Shown: positions 17,253 through 26,466, numbered from the stretch's first letter. The stretch: 64,000 bases of DNA from Hyphomicrobiaceae bacterium UBA7697 (GCA_002482645.1 DLGJ01000005.1:675437-739436); one strand, 5' to 3'. Program-made: numbers and translations. The notes: generated by a model not told the origin, from the letters alone.

Positions 17253-18077
17253 ATGGGGATGTTGCACCGTGCATTGATGGTTCTTGCTGCGCTTGCGGGG
17301 CTCAGCGCAAGTGGTCCCGCACTCGCCGGCATGGGGCAGCCTTCGCCGTGGCAGATCAATTTTCAGGATGCGGCGACGCCCATCATGGAGCAGATCACCG
17401 ACTTCCATAATTACGTGACGATCATCATCGTCGTCATCACGCTGTTCGTTCTGGCGCTCATGATCTACGCGATGGTCCGCTTCAACGAGAAGAACAATCC
17501 GGAGCCCTCGCGCACCTCGCACAACACGTTGCTTGAGGTGGCATGGACCGTGATTCCGATCTTCATCCTGGTCGCCATCGCGATTCCTTCCTTCCGCCTC
17601 CTGTTCGCGCAGTACGACTTCCCCAAGGCGGACGTCACGATCACCGCGACGGGAAGTCAGTGGTACTGGAGCTACGAATATCCGGACGAGGGCATCAGCT
17701 TCGATTCGATCATGGTGCCGGACGCCAATCTGAAGCCGGGGCAGCCGCGTCTTCTGACCGTGGACAATGAGGTCGTCGTGCCCGTCGGCGCCAACGTCGT
17801 CGTGGGCCTCAAGTCCAACGACGTGATCCACGACTGGGCGGTGCCCTCCTTCGGCGTCAAGCTGGACGCCGTGCCGGGGCGCCTGCAGCAGACGTGGTTC
17901 CGCGCGGAGCACGAAGGCTGGTTCTACGGCCAGTGCTCCGAACTTTGCGGACGCAATCACGCTTTCATGCCGATCGCCGTTCGCGTCGTCTCGCAAGATG
18001 AGTACGATGCCTGGGTCGCCAGCAAGAAGTCGGCCGCAATCGACGCGAAGGGGAAGGTGGCTTCGGCTCGCGACTAG
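17253..18077 (+). CDS. ctaC: Cytochrome c oxidase subunit II
   Basis: This aa3-type oxidase subunit accepts electrons from cytochrome c through the binuclear CuA centre. The 274-residue precursor begins with a signal peptide (to about residue 26), then two membrane helices (about 52-76 and 95-118) and a periplasmic cupredoxin domain. CuA ligands are present: H193, C228, E230, C232, H236 and M239 within CSELCGRNHAFM. SQWYWSYEYP (135-144) is the electron entry aromatic region. ATG 17253 follows AGGAG by 7 bases. It is first in the operon ctaC-D-B-coxF-G-E. Confidence 0.97.
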   Translation: MGMLHRALMVLAALAGLSASGPALAGMGQPSPWQINFQDAATPIMEQITDFHNYVTIIIVVITLFVLALMIYAMVRFNEKNNPEPSRTSHNTLLEVAWTVIPIFILVAIAIPSFRLLFAQYDFPKADVTITATGSQWYWSYEYPDEGISFDSIMVPDANLKPGQPRLLTVDNEVVVPVGANVVVGLKSNDVIHDWAVPSFGVKLDAVPGRLQQTWFRAEHEGWFYGQCSELCGRNHAFMPIAVRVVSQDEYDAWVASKKSAAIDAKGKVASARD

Positions 18078-18150
18078 GGCTCCAGCTGCACTCAATCAGA
18101 CGGTCCAAGGGCCGGAAACGAAGATAAAACGACGATAGAGGAAGACAGTC

Positions 18151-19761
18151 ATGGCTAATCACGCCCAGGCAGAAGCGGCCCATCACGATCACGACGATCA
18201 TCCGCACGGTTTGCGGCGCTGGCTGTTCTCGACGAACCATAAGGACATCGGCACTCTCTATCTGATCCTGTCTCTCGTCGGCGGTATCGTCGGCGCATTG
18301 CTTTCCATGGGCATGCGCGCCGAGCTCATGGAGCCCGGCATGCAGGTCTTCGGCAATCCGGAGATGTTTAACGTCTTCGTGACGGCCCACGGTCTGATCA
18401 TGGTGTTCTTCGCGGTCATGCCGGCCACGATGGGCGCCTTCGGCAACTGGATGGTGCCGCTGATGATCGGCGCGCCGGACATGGCCTTCCCGCGCATGAA
18501 CAACATTTCGTTCTGGCTGCTCGCCATGGCCTTCGTCCTGCTGGTGATGTCGCTGTTCATGCCCGGCGCTCCCGGATCCACTGGTCCTGGCGCGGGCTGG
18601 ACAATCTACGCGCCGCTCTCGACGAGCGGCACGCCGGGCGTGGCGGTCGACTTCGCCATTCTTGCGCTCCATCTTGGCGGCGCGTCGTCGATCCTCGGCG
18701 CCATCAACTTCATCACCACGATCCTGAACATGCGCGCGCCGGGAATGACCCTGCACAAGATGCCGCTGTTCGTGTGGTCGATTCTCGTGACCGCGTTCCT
18801 GCTGCTTCTGTCGCTGCCGGTGCTGGCCGGTGCCATCACCATGCTGCTGACGGACCGCAATTTCGGCACCGCGTTCTTCGATTCGAAGCACGGCGGCGAT
18901 CCGGTTCTGTGGCAGCACCTGTTCTGGTTCTTCGGTCACCCGGAAGTGTACATCATGATCCTGCCGGGCTTCGGTATGATCAGCCAGATCATCTCGACGT
19001 TCTCCAAGAAGCCGGTGTTCGGCTATCTCGGCATGGCCTACGCCATGGTCGCGATCGGCGTGATCGGCTTCGTGGTCTGGGCGCATCACATGTACGCCGC
19101 GGGCCTCGACGTGAACACGCAGGCGTACTTCGTGTTCGCCACGATGGTGATCGCCGTGCCGACCGGTGTGAAGATCTTCTCGTGGATCGCCACCATGTGG
19201 GGCGGTTCGATACAGTTCAAAACGCCGATGGTCTGGGCACTCGGCTTCATCTTCCTGTTCACCGTCGGCGGTGTGACGGGCGTGATGCTGGCGAATGCCG
19301 GCGTGGACCGGTCGTTCCACGACACCTATTACGTGGTGGCGCATTTCCACTACGTGTTGTCGCTCGGCGCCGTCTTCTCGCTGTTCGCGGGCTGGTACTA
19401 CTGGTCGCCGAAGATGTACGGCTACATGTACTCCGAGTTTATCGGCAAGCTGCACTTCTGGATGATGTTCATCGGCGCGAACCTGGCGTTCTTCCCGCAG
19501 CACTTCCTGGGTCTCGCCGGCATGCCGCGGCGCTATGCCGATTACCCGGATGCCTTTGCGGGCTGGAACTTGGTGTCCTCGCTCGGCGCCTATCTCGCGT
19601 TCGCTGGATTTATCGTCTTCTTCATCGGCGTGATCGTGCAGTTCTCCCGCAAGGAAAAGGCCGCCGCCAATCCGTGGGGTCCGGGTGCAACCACCCTGGA
19701 GTGGACGCTGCCTTCTCCGCCTCCGTTCCATACCTTCGATACGCTGCCGCGCATCAAGTAA
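18151..19761 (+). CDS. ctaD: Cytochrome c oxidase subunit I
   Basis: Catalytic subunit with heme a, heme a3 and CuB; 536 residues and about 12 helices. Expected ligands are all present: H80 (heme a) in VTAHGLIMVFF, H263 and Y267 in WFFGHPEVYIM, H312-H313 in VWAHHMY, and H398/H400 in VAHFHYVLS. The His/Asp-rich N-terminus (HAQAEAAHHDHDDHPHG) resembles that of other alphaproteobacterial CtaD proteins. It lies 73 bases after ctaC and 42 bases before ctaB. Confidence 0.97.
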   Translation: MANHAQAEAAHHDHDDHPHGLRRWLFSTNHKDIGTLYLILSLVGGIVGALLSMGMRAELMEPGMQVFGNPEMFNVFVTAHGLIMVFFAVMPATMGAFGNWMVPLMIGAPDMAFPRMNNISFWLLAMAFVLLVMSLFMPGAPGSTGPGAGWTIYAPLSTSGTPGVAVDFAILALHLGGASSILGAINFITTILNMRAPGMTLHKMPLFVWSILVTAFLLLLSLPVLAGAITMLLTDRNFGTAFFDSKHGGDPVLWQHLFWFFGHPEVYIMILPGFGMISQIISTFSKKPVFGYLGMAYAMVAIGVIGFVVWAHHMYAAGLDVNTQAYFVFATMVIAVPTGVKIFSWIATMWGGSIQFKTPMVWALGFIFLFTVGGVTGVMLANAGVDRSFHDTYYVVAHFHYVLSLGAVFSLFAGWYYWSPKMYGYMYSEFIGKLHFWMMFIGANLAFFPQHFLGLAGMPRRYADYPDAFAGWNLVSSLGAYLAFAGFIVFFIGVIVQFSRKEKAAANPWGPGATTLEWTLPSPPPFHTFDTLPRIK

Positions 19762-19803
19762 GGTCTGGAGCGCCAGGCTAAGGCGCCGGAGCGAGTTAGG
19801 CCG

Positions 19804-20760
19804 ATGACAGACGCAACCGTCGAAGCGATACAAGGCAAGGTGGAGACCGCCCCTGGGGGCGACGTCTCCGACTATGCCGCTCTGTTGAAGCCGCGAGTGA
19901 TGTTTCTCGTGGTCTTCACGGCGCTGGTCGGGCTTGTCGCGGCCCCTGTCCACCTGCATCCCGTTCTGGCCATTGCGGCGCTGATCTGCATCGCCGTCGG
20001 CGCGGGTGCATCGGGTGCGCTGAACATGTGGTACGACGCGGATATCGACGCGCGCATGGCGCGTACCGCGTCGCGTCCGCTGCCGCGAGGCGCCCTGACG
20101 CCGAACGAAGCCTTGGCCTTCGGGTCCGTGCTTGGAATCGGTTCGGTGCTTTGTCTCGGGCTTATGGCGAATTGGGTCGCGGCTGGACTTCTTGCGTTCA
20201 CAATCGGCTTCTACGTCGTCGTTTACACGATGTGGCTGAAGCGCTCGACGCCGCAAAACATTGTTATCGGCGGCGCCGCCGGTGCCCTGCCGCCCATGAT
20301 CGGCTGGGCCGCGGCGACGGGGACCGTCAGCCTCGCGTCCTTCGTGATGTTTCTCATTATCTTCGTCTGGACACCGCCGCATTTCTGGGCGCTGGCTTTG
20401 ATCCGCAGCTCGGACTACGAGCGTGTCGGCGTTCCCATGCTGCCGGTCACGCATGGCGCCGACGAGACACGCCGCCAGATTCTGATTTACAGCATTATCC
20501 TGGCGCCGCTCGCCATGGTGCCGTCCGTGATGGGCTTCGGCGGGTCCCTCTACACGGTCGTGGCCGCGATTTCAGGCGCCTTCTTCCTTGTGCTCGCCTT
20601 CGATTGCTACCGGGTCCGGGAGGGCGAGGCCGCCGACCGGGCGGCAAAGAACTTGTTCGCCTACTCGATCCTCTACCTGTTCGTTCTCTTCGCGGCGCTG
20701 CTGGTTGAACATGGCTTTGGGTTCGAGGGCGGCTTGACGCCGCTTATTTGGACGTCGTGA
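19804..20760 (+). CDS. ctaB: Protoheme IX farnesyltransferase (heme O synthase)
   Basis: A membrane prenyltransferase of the UbiA superfamily that attaches farnesyl to heme b to give heme O. In 318 residues it shows LLKPRVMFLVVFTALVGL, the Asp motif NMWYDADIDARMART (74-88), and TPPHFWALAL in the central region. Its stop overlaps coxF by one base. Heme O is needed directly by the bo3 oxidase at 8-11.8 kb and, after conversion by CtaA (not in the window), by the aa3 oxidase, so this gene probably serves both. Confidence 0.95.
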   Translation: MTDATVEAIQGKVETAPGGDVSDYAALLKPRVMFLVVFTALVGLVAAPVHLHPVLAIAALICIAVGAGASGALNMWYDADIDARMARTASRPLPRGALTPNEALAFGSVLGIGSVLCLGLMANWVAAGLLAFTIGFYVVVYTMWLKRSTPQNIVIGGAAGALPPMIGWAAATGTVSLASFVMFLIIFVWTPPHFWALALIRSSDYERVGVPMLPVTHGADETRRQILIYSIILAPLAMVPSVMGFGGSLYTVVAAISGAFFLVLAFDCYRVREGEAADRAAKNLFAYSILYLFVLFAALLVEHGFGFEGGLTPLIWTS

Positions 20761-20903
20761 TGGAAAATGCCGATGCCGAACGCAAACGCCGTCAGCGCAG
20801 AAGGTCTCTCGCAATCGCATGGACCCTCGCGGCGCTTGTCGTTCTGTTCTTTATCGTCACCATGGTCCGGCTCGGCGGGAATGTCGCCATGCGGCAGATT
20901 TGA
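20760..20903 (+). CDS. coxF: CoxF-like small membrane protein
   Basis: A 47-residue frame starts with ATG sharing its A with the ctaB TGA stop and ends 3 bases before the ctaG GTG. It has a basic N-terminus (ERKRRQRRRS) and one hydrophobic helix (LAIAWTLAALVVLFFIVTMV) and closes with RLGGNVAMRQI. Size, topology and position between ctaB and ctaG match the small CoxF protein of alphaproteobacterial oxidase operons, thought to act in assembly. The biochemical role is not established. Confidence 0.8.
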   Translation: MENADAERKRRQRRRSLAIAWTLAALVVLFFIVTMVRLGGNVAMRQI

Positions 20904-20906
20904 GCG

Positions 20907-21512
20907 GTGAAGGGCATGGACAACGGAAACACTGGAGCCGGGGGGCGCGACAAGAAAGGCCTCGTCGCGCTGACGCTCGCCGGTCTCGTGGCCGGGATGG
21001 TCGGCCTGTCCTTTGCGGCGGTCCCGCTCTATCGCATGTTCTGTCAGGCGACCGGCTATGGCGGTGTGCCCCAGGTCGCGGACGTCGCGCCCGACACAGT
21101 GCTCGACCGTACGATCAAAGTCCGTTTCGACACGAATGTCGACCGCGACCTGCCGTGGCAGTTTTCGGCCGAGCAGCGCGCGGTGGACGTGCGGATCGGC
21201 GAGAGCGCGCTTGTGTTCTTCAAGGCGCACAACAATACGGACGAGGCCGTGAGCGGAACGGCAGGCTTCAATGTGTCGCCCGAGATCGCCGGGCGCTATT
21301 TCACGAAGATCGAATGTTTCTGCTTCAAGCAGCAGACGCTCGCCGCGGGGCAGAGCGTCGAGATGCCTGTTACATTCTTCGTCGATCCCAAGTTCGCGGA
21401 CGACGAGAGCACGAAGAATATTGAAGAGATCACGTTGTCCTATACCTTCTACCGGAGCGACGATCCGTCGGATGTCGCGACCGCGCCGGGGGATAGGGCG
21501 TCGGGATCGTAA
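20907..21512 (+). CDS. ctaG: Cytochrome c oxidase assembly protein CtaG/Cox11
   Basis: Membrane-anchored copper chaperone that delivers copper to the CuB site of subunit I. The 201-residue product starts at GTG 20907, with an in-frame ATG at 20916 as alternative. A single N-terminal helix (about 18-40, LVALTLAGLVAGMVGLSFAA) precedes a periplasmic domain holding the copper-binding pair C137/C139 in IECFCFKQQTL and C46 in YRMFCQATGYGG. It lies 3 bases after coxF. Confidence 0.95.
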   Translation: MKGMDNGNTGAGGRDKKGLVALTLAGLVAGMVGLSFAAVPLYRMFCQATGYGGVPQVADVAPDTVLDRTIKVRFDTNVDRDLPWQFSAEQRAVDVRIGESALVFFKAHNNTDEAVSGTAGFNVSPEIAGRYFTKIECFCFKQQTLAAGQSVEMPVTFFVDPKFADDESTKNIEEITLSYTFYRSDDPSDVATAPGDRASGS

Positions 21513-21571
21513 GCCACGCGGCGCGGTCGAGTGCGCCACCGAGATTGATTGGGGAGGAAGGGGAACTCAAG

Positions 21572-22459
21572 ATGGCCCAGGCCCACGCAAAACCACAACA
21601 CGACTACCATCTGCTCAATCCGAGCCCGTGGCCGCTGGTCGGCGCGATCGGCGGATTGGTGCTGGCGCTTGGCGCTTTGATGTTTTTCATGTCCAAGAAG
21701 GCGGGCGATCCTCAGCTTTGGTACATCCTGCCGGGTCTTGCGATCGTGATCATCACCATGTTCGGCTGGTGGCGCGACGTCATCAAGGAAGAGGCCGAGG
21801 GCTTTCAATCGCCGGTGGTTCAGCTCCATCTGCGCTACGGCATGATCTTGTTTATCGCCTCGGAGGTGATGTTCTTCGTCGCGTGGTTCTGGGCCTATTT
21901 CGACGTCGCTCTGTTTCCCGATAGCGCGGTCACGTATGCGCGCACGCAAGTCACGGGCGGTGTCTGGCCTCCGATTCCGAGCGCCGAGACGGACGTGCCG
22001 GGCCTCGGCTATTTCGGTCACACCTTCAATCCCTGGAGCCTGCCTTGGGTGAACACGCTGATCCTGCTGACATCCGGCACGACGGCGACATGGGCGCACC
22101 ACGCCATGCTGCAGGACGACCGCAAGGGCCTCATTTGGGGGCTGACCTGCACGGTGGTTCTGGGCGTGCTCTTCACCTGCCTGCAAGTCTACGAATACAT
22201 GCATGCGGGCTTTGGCTTCGCCAACCACATCTACGGATCCACGTTCTTCATGGCCACGGGCTTCCATGGCTTCCATGTGATCGTGGGCACGATCTTCCTG
22301 CTGGTGTGTCTCCTCCGCGCTCTGAAGGGACATTTCACGCCGCACAAGCATTTCGGCTTCGAGGCCGCCGCTTGGTATTGGCATTTCGTCGATGTGGTGT
22401 GGCTGTTCCTTTTCTGCTCCATTTACATCTGGGGCGCCGGGGCGAACCCAGGCCACTAG
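21572..22459 (+). CDS. ctaE: Cytochrome c oxidase subunit III
   Basis: Structural subunit of the aa3 oxidase with seven predicted helices; 295 residues from ATG 21572, placed by the GGGGAGGAAGGGG ribosome binding region. HDYHLLNPSPWPLVGAIG is the conserved N-terminus; EVMFFVAWFWAYFD, FNPWSLPWVNTLILLTSGTT and AAWYWHFVDVVWLFLF follow in family order. It ends the oxidase core operon; a terminator-like hairpin follows 23 bases later. Confidence 0.96.
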   Translation: MAQAHAKPQHDYHLLNPSPWPLVGAIGGLVLALGALMFFMSKKAGDPQLWYILPGLAIVIITMFGWWRDVIKEEAEGFQSPVVQLHLRYGMILFIASEVMFFVAWFWAYFDVALFPDSAVTYARTQVTGGVWPPIPSAETDVPGLGYFGHTFNPWSLPWVNTLILLTSGTTATWAHHAMLQDDRKGLIWGLTCTVVLGVLFTCLQVYEYMHAGFGFANHIYGSTFFMATGFHGFHVIVGTIFLLVCLLRALKGHFTPHKHFGFEAAAWYWHFVDVVWLFLFCSIYIWGAGANPGH

Positions 22460-22482
22460 CCGCGGAGAGAAACCGATTCACG

Positions 22483-22518
22483 AAAGGGGCGGTCTCACGG
22501 CCGCCCCTTTCTGTTTTT
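22483..22518 (+). terminator. Intrinsic terminator after ctaE
   Basis: A perfect 10-bp stem, AAAGGGGCGG (22483-22492) with CCGCCCCTTT (22501-22510), encloses an 8-base loop and is followed by CTGTTTTT. It separates the ctaC-E core operon from the DUF983 and SURF1 genes, although some read-through would still link them. Confidence 0.75.
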
Positions 22519-22532
22519 GCCGGAGTCGAATT

Positions 22533-22928
22533 ATGACGGATTCACAGGACCGCAAGTCGGATTTGCCTTTGAGCTCGACCGTTTGGTCGGGGATGCTCGG
22601 ACGCTGCCCGTCTTGCCACAAGGGCAAGATGTTCAACGGCTATCTGACCTTGGCGCCGTCCTGCAATGTGTGCGGTCAGAACTTCGATTTCGCCGATTCC
22701 GGCGACGGACCCGCCATCTTCGTCATGCTCGTGACCGGCTTCATCATCGTTGGCGCCGCGCTCTATGTCGAAGTCGTCTACCACCCGCCCTATTGGGTCC
22801 ATGCGGTCGTCTGGGGGACCGTCGCGCTCGTCCTTCCCCTTCTTCTGCTGCGCAGCTTCAAAGGCGTCCTGATCGCGCTCCAGTTCCAGCACAAGGCCGA
22901 AGAAGGCAAGCTGGACTCGGGTCGTTAG
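22533..22928 (+). CDS. DUF983 zinc-ribbon membrane protein
   Basis: A 131-residue protein with two CxxC pairs near the N-terminus (C25/C28 in RCPSCHKGKMF and C44/C47 in SCNVCGQNF), which suggests a zinc ribbon, and two membrane helices after it (FVMLVTGFIIVGAALYVEVVY and AVVWGTVALVLPLLLLRSF). DUF983 genes regularly sit between ctaE and SURF1 in Alphaproteobacteria, implying a role in oxidase biogenesis, but none has been shown from this sequence. The ATG at 22533 lies just past the terminator hairpin, and SURF1 starts 9 bases after its stop. Confidence 0.85.
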   Translation: MTDSQDRKSDLPLSSTVWSGMLGRCPSCHKGKMFNGYLTLAPSCNVCGQNFDFADSGDGPAIFVMLVTGFIIVGAALYVEVVYHPPYWVHAVVWGTVALVLPLLLLRSFKGVLIALQFQHKAEEGKLDSGR

Positions 22929-22937
22929 CGCGGCACG

Positions 22938-23666
22938 ATGAGTACGCCCGCGCTCATTCGGCTCACCATCGTCACGCTGATCGGCTTTGCCGTGTTGGTG
23001 TGGCTCGGCGTTTGGCAACTGCACCGTCTCGAATGGAAAGAAGCGATCATAGCCCGTATCGAGGCGCGCACCGAGCGCAAGCCCGTCGCGCTTGAGAGGG
23101 CCATCGAGCTCGCCGGCAAGTGGCGCGACCCCAGCTATCTGCCCGTGACGGTGGAAGGCCGTTTCCACAACGAGCGTGAGCGCTTTCTGTACGCGATCTC
23201 GCTGGACGGCGAGGCCGGCTGGCATGTCATCACGCCCTTGGAGACCGCATCGGGGCGCGTCGTCCTCGTTGACAGGGGCTTCGTGCCCGAGGCGTTCCGG
23301 GAGCCGCACACCCGCGATGAGGGGCAGTTCAAAGACGTCGTCACGGTCACGGGCCTGCTGCGCACCTCCGAGAAGCCGAACCTGTTCTCGCCGGACGACA
23401 ACGAGGAAGCCAATCAATGGTTCACCCGCGACCTCGGCGGCATGGCGCGGTCGATGTTTCCCGGCGGGACCGTCAATGTCGTGCCCTTCTTCCTGGAGCA
23501 GGTCGAGACGGACATCCCGGGGGGATGGCCCAAAGGAGGGCAAACGCATCTGCAACTGCCCAACAGGCATCTCCAATACGCCCTGACGTGGTTTGGCTTG
23601 GCGGGCTGCCTTCTGGTCGTTTACGGCGCCTTTGTTTGGACGAACCGGCGGGGCAAGCCGTCTTAA
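22938..23666 (+). CDS. SURF1 family cytochrome oxidase assembly protein
   Basis: A membrane protein with an N-terminal helix (LIRLTIVTLIGFAVLVWLG), a large periplasmic loop and a C-terminal helix (YALTWFGLAGCLLVVYGAF), 242 residues in all. Signature parts are LGVWQLHRLEWKEAII, VTVEGRF, VLVDRGFVP and LQLPNRHLQYALTWF. SURF1 assists heme a insertion into subunit I of aa3 oxidases. It directly follows the DUF983 gene. Confidence 0.93.
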   Translation: MSTPALIRLTIVTLIGFAVLVWLGVWQLHRLEWKEAIIARIEARTERKPVALERAIELAGKWRDPSYLPVTVEGRFHNERERFLYAISLDGEAGWHVITPLETASGRVVLVDRGFVPEAFREPHTRDEGQFKDVVTVTGLLRTSEKPNLFSPDDNEEANQWFTRDLGGMARSMFPGGTVNVVPFFLEQVETDIPGGWPKGGQTHLQLPNRHLQYALTWFGLAGCLLVVYGAFVWTNRRGKPS

Positions 23667-23752
23667 CCGTGCCGCCGGGCCGTATTGCGGGGCCGCGCTC
23701 CGGGGGCTAGGGTCTGGCGAAAAGTCCTAGATTTTCCGGGGAGAGGCTGATC

Positions 23753-25174
23753 TTGAAGTTCATTTCCACGCGCGGGTCTGCTCCGGCGCTCTCGTTCGAG
23801 GGCGCGCTTCTGGCGGCGCTCGCGTCCGACGGCGGCCTGTTCATGCCAGAGGCATGGCCGCGGCTTTCGCCTGAAGAAATCGCGGCGCTCGCCGGGCTGG
23901 ACTACGCCGATGCGGCCTATCGGGTCATGCGGCCGTTTCTCGAGGGCGATCCTTGCCTGGACGACCTCGAAGACGTGCTGTCGGAGGCCTATGAGGGTTT
24001 TCATCATCCCGCCATCGCGCCGCTCGCTCAAATCGGCCCCAACAGCTTCATCCTGGAGCTGTTTCACGGCCCGACCCTCGCCTTCAAGGATCTCGCGATG
24101 CAGGTCGTATCGCGGTTCATGAACCGCGCGCTCCGCCGGCGCGGTCAGCACGCTACCGTCGTCGGCGCGACGTCGGGCGACACCGGCGCGGCCGCTATCG
24201 AAGCGTTCCGCGGACTCGATGCCATCGACGTCTTCATTTTGCACCCGAAAGGGCGCGTCAGCGACGTCCAGCGGCGCCAGATGACCACCGCGACTGAGGC
24301 CAATATTCACAATATCGCCGTGGAAGGGACCTTCGACGATTGCCAGCGAATCGTGAAGGCGCTGTTCGGCGACCGGGACCTGAATACGAAGCTCGGCCTG
24401 ACGGGCATCAACTCGATCAACTTCGCCCGGATTCTGGCGCAGATCCCTTATTACTTCACGGCGGCCGTGACGCTCGGCGCCCCGTATCGCGCGGCGGCCT
24501 TCACCGTGCCTACCGGAAATTTCGGTGATATTTTCGCGGGTTATGCCGCAAGGGCGATGGGCCTTCCGGTGCAGCGCCTCGTTATCGCCACGAACCTCAA
24601 CGACAGTTTGCCTCGCGCCCTTGCGTCGGGGAGGTACGAGCCGCAAGGCGTGATCGCGACCTCAAGTCCCAGCATGGACATCCAACTCGCGAGCAATTTC
24701 GAGCGCCTGCTGTTCGAACTTGCCGGACGGGATGCATCCAGGGTGCGGGGCTTGATGGACGACTTGCGGAGTCAAGGCGCGTTCCAATTGTCTCAGGGCG
24801 AACACGGGCAGCTGAGCGAACTTTTCAGCGCTCACTCCGCCGGAGAGGACGTAACGGAGATGACCATTCGGGGCGTATTCGAAGAAACCGGCATGGTGGT
24901 CGATCCGCACACAGCCGTCGGCGTCGCGGCGGCCCAGCAAGAGACGCTCCTCGGTTCCACGCCAATGGTCGTCTTGTCGACGGCACATCCGGCCAAGTTC
25001 GCCGATGCCGTGAAGCGCGCGATCGGCATGGAGCCGGTGCGGCCCGAACGCCTCACACTGAAGCTCGGCAGCGAAGAACGCTGCACCGTGCTCGCTCCCG
25101 ATTTCGAGACGGTCGCGGACTTCATCGTCAGCCGCGCCCAGGCCGCCGCGCCGCTGTCTGGAGCGCAGGCGTGA
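23753..25174 (+). CDS. thrC: Threonine synthase
   Basis: A PLP enzyme converting O-phosphohomoserine to threonine. 473 residues; the start codon is TTG at 23753 (MKFISTRGSAPALSFEGALL) behind GGGGAGAGG. The PLP lysine is K112 in PTLAFKDLAMQ; ATSGDTGAAAIEAF is the phosphate/PLP segment, and VPTGNFGDIFAGY is also typical. Homoserine kinase (33184-34152) lies about 8 kb away. The stop overlaps the M16 peptidase start as GTGA. Confidence 0.95.
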   Translation: MKFISTRGSAPALSFEGALLAALASDGGLFMPEAWPRLSPEEIAALAGLDYADAAYRVMRPFLEGDPCLDDLEDVLSEAYEGFHHPAIAPLAQIGPNSFILELFHGPTLAFKDLAMQVVSRFMNRALRRRGQHATVVGATSGDTGAAAIEAFRGLDAIDVFILHPKGRVSDVQRRQMTTATEANIHNIAVEGTFDDCQRIVKALFGDRDLNTKLGLTGINSINFARILAQIPYYFTAAVTLGAPYRAAAFTVPTGNFGDIFAGYAARAMGLPVQRLVIATNLNDSLPRALASGRYEPQGVIATSSPSMDIQLASNFERLLFELAGRDASRVRGLMDDLRSQGAFQLSQGEHGQLSELFSAHSAGEDVTEMTIRGVFEETGMVVDPHTAVGVAAAQQETLLGSTPMVVLSTAHPAKFADAVKRAIGMEPVRPERLTLKLGSEERCTVLAPDFETVADFIVSRAQAAAPLSGAQA

Positions 25175-26451
25175 CCGTCACCCGGTCGGCGCTGGCGAAC
25201 GGCCTGACCGTTGTCAGTCATCGCATGCCCGAAGTGGAAACCGTCTCGCTCGGCATCTGGATCGGCGCCGGCAGCCGGTCGGAACAGCCGGCCGAGCATG
25301 GCGTGGCGCATTTCCTGGAGCATATGGCTTTCAAGGGGACCAGGCGGCGAAGCGCCCGCGAGATCGTCGAGGAGATCGAAGCGGCCGGCGGCGACCTGAA
25401 TGCCGCGACCTCCGTCGATTCGACCGGTTACTACGCGCGCGTCCTGCAGGCGGATCTGCCGCTCGCACTGGACATTCTGAGCGACATCATCTTGGAGCCG
25501 CGCTTCGACGGCGCCGAACTTGCCCGCGAGCGTGACGTCATTCTCCAGGAAATCGCCGCCAGCTCCGACTCGCCAGACGACATCGCCTACGATTTTCTCT
25601 CCGAGGCGGCCTATCCGGATCAGCCGGTGGGGCGTCCGATCCTCGGCACCGCGCAGAGCGTTCTCGGGTTCGAGCGAAATCACCTCGGCGCTTATCTGAC
25701 GGCCCACTACCACGCGCCCAACATGGTGCTCGCGGCCGCGGGCGCGGTGGATCACGCGGTTCTCGTCGCGGAAGCCGAACGCCGCTTGGCTGGGCTGTCC
25801 TCCGAGCCCACGCCCATTCCGCAACGGGCGGTCTATGTGGGCGGACGGCGGCAATCGGCGAAGCCCTTCGAGCAGACCCATTTGATGATCGCGCTCGAAG
25901 CGCCCGCCTACCATCAGCCAGATTACTTCAAGTCGCAGATTTTAGCGGGCGCGCTGGGCGGCGGGATGTCGTCCCGGCTCTTCCAGGAAGTTCGCGAACG
26001 GCGCGGGCTCTGTTATTCAGTCTACGCTTTTTCGTCCGGCCTGACCGATAGCGGGATGTTCGTCGTTCACGCGGCCGGAGCGCCCGACAAGACCGATGAA
26101 CTCTTCTCCGTCATCCGCAACGAGCTGGAGCAGGCGGCGGATCGCGGCTTCGATCAGACCGAGCTCGCCCGCGTGAAGGCGCAATTGAAGATGGGCCTGC
26201 TTGCGGCGCTGGAAAGTTCCAGTGCGCGGGCGGAGCAACTCGCGCGCCACAGCCTGTTCTGCGGACGCGTACTGACGACGGCCGAACTGATCGAACGGAT
26301 CGAGGCCGTCGGCACCGCCGATCTCCAGGCCCTGCTTCAGAAAGTTCTTGGGTCGCCGCTGAGCCTTGCGACCGTCGGACCCATTGCTAATCTTGCTAGA
26401 TTCGAAGCCGTGGCGGACAAGTTTGCCGTTCCGGCTAGCAGAGCCGCGTGA
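25171..26451 (+). CDS. M16 family zinc metallopeptidase (processing-peptidase type)
   Basis: A 426-residue protein with the inverted zinc motif HFLEH (47-51) inside AEHGVAHFLEHMAFKGT, and ARERDVILQEI downstream supplying the third ligand Glu. It resembles the beta subunit of the mitochondrial processing peptidase in length and N-terminus (LANGLTVVSHRMPEVETVS). No signal peptide is visible. The start is GTG in a 4-base overlap with thrC, suggesting coupled translation. The substrate is unknown. Confidence 0.93.
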   Translation: MTVTRSALANGLTVVSHRMPEVETVSLGIWIGAGSRSEQPAEHGVAHFLEHMAFKGTRRRSAREIVEEIEAAGGDLNAATSVDSTGYYARVLQADLPLALDILSDIILEPRFDGAELARERDVILQEIAASSDSPDDIAYDFLSEAAYPDQPVGRPILGTAQSVLGFERNHLGAYLTAHYHAPNMVLAAAGAVDHAVLVAEAERRLAGLSSEPTPIPQRAVYVGGRRQSAKPFEQTHLMIALEAPAYHQPDYFKSQILAGALGGGMSSRLFQEVRERRGLCYSVYAFSSGLTDSGMFVVHAAGAPDKTDELFSVIRNELEQAADRGFDQTELARVKAQLKMGLLAALESSSARAEQLARHSLFCGRVLTTAELIERIEAVGTADLQALLQKVLGSPLSLATVGPIANLARFEAVADKFAVPASRAA

Positions 26452-26466
26452 CGAGGGTGCTGACCG

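Noticed and set aside
17965..20454. 829-codon minus-strand open frame opposite ctaD and ctaB
   Set aside because: It spans the antisense of clearly conserved oxidase genes and reads as low-complexity charged residues.
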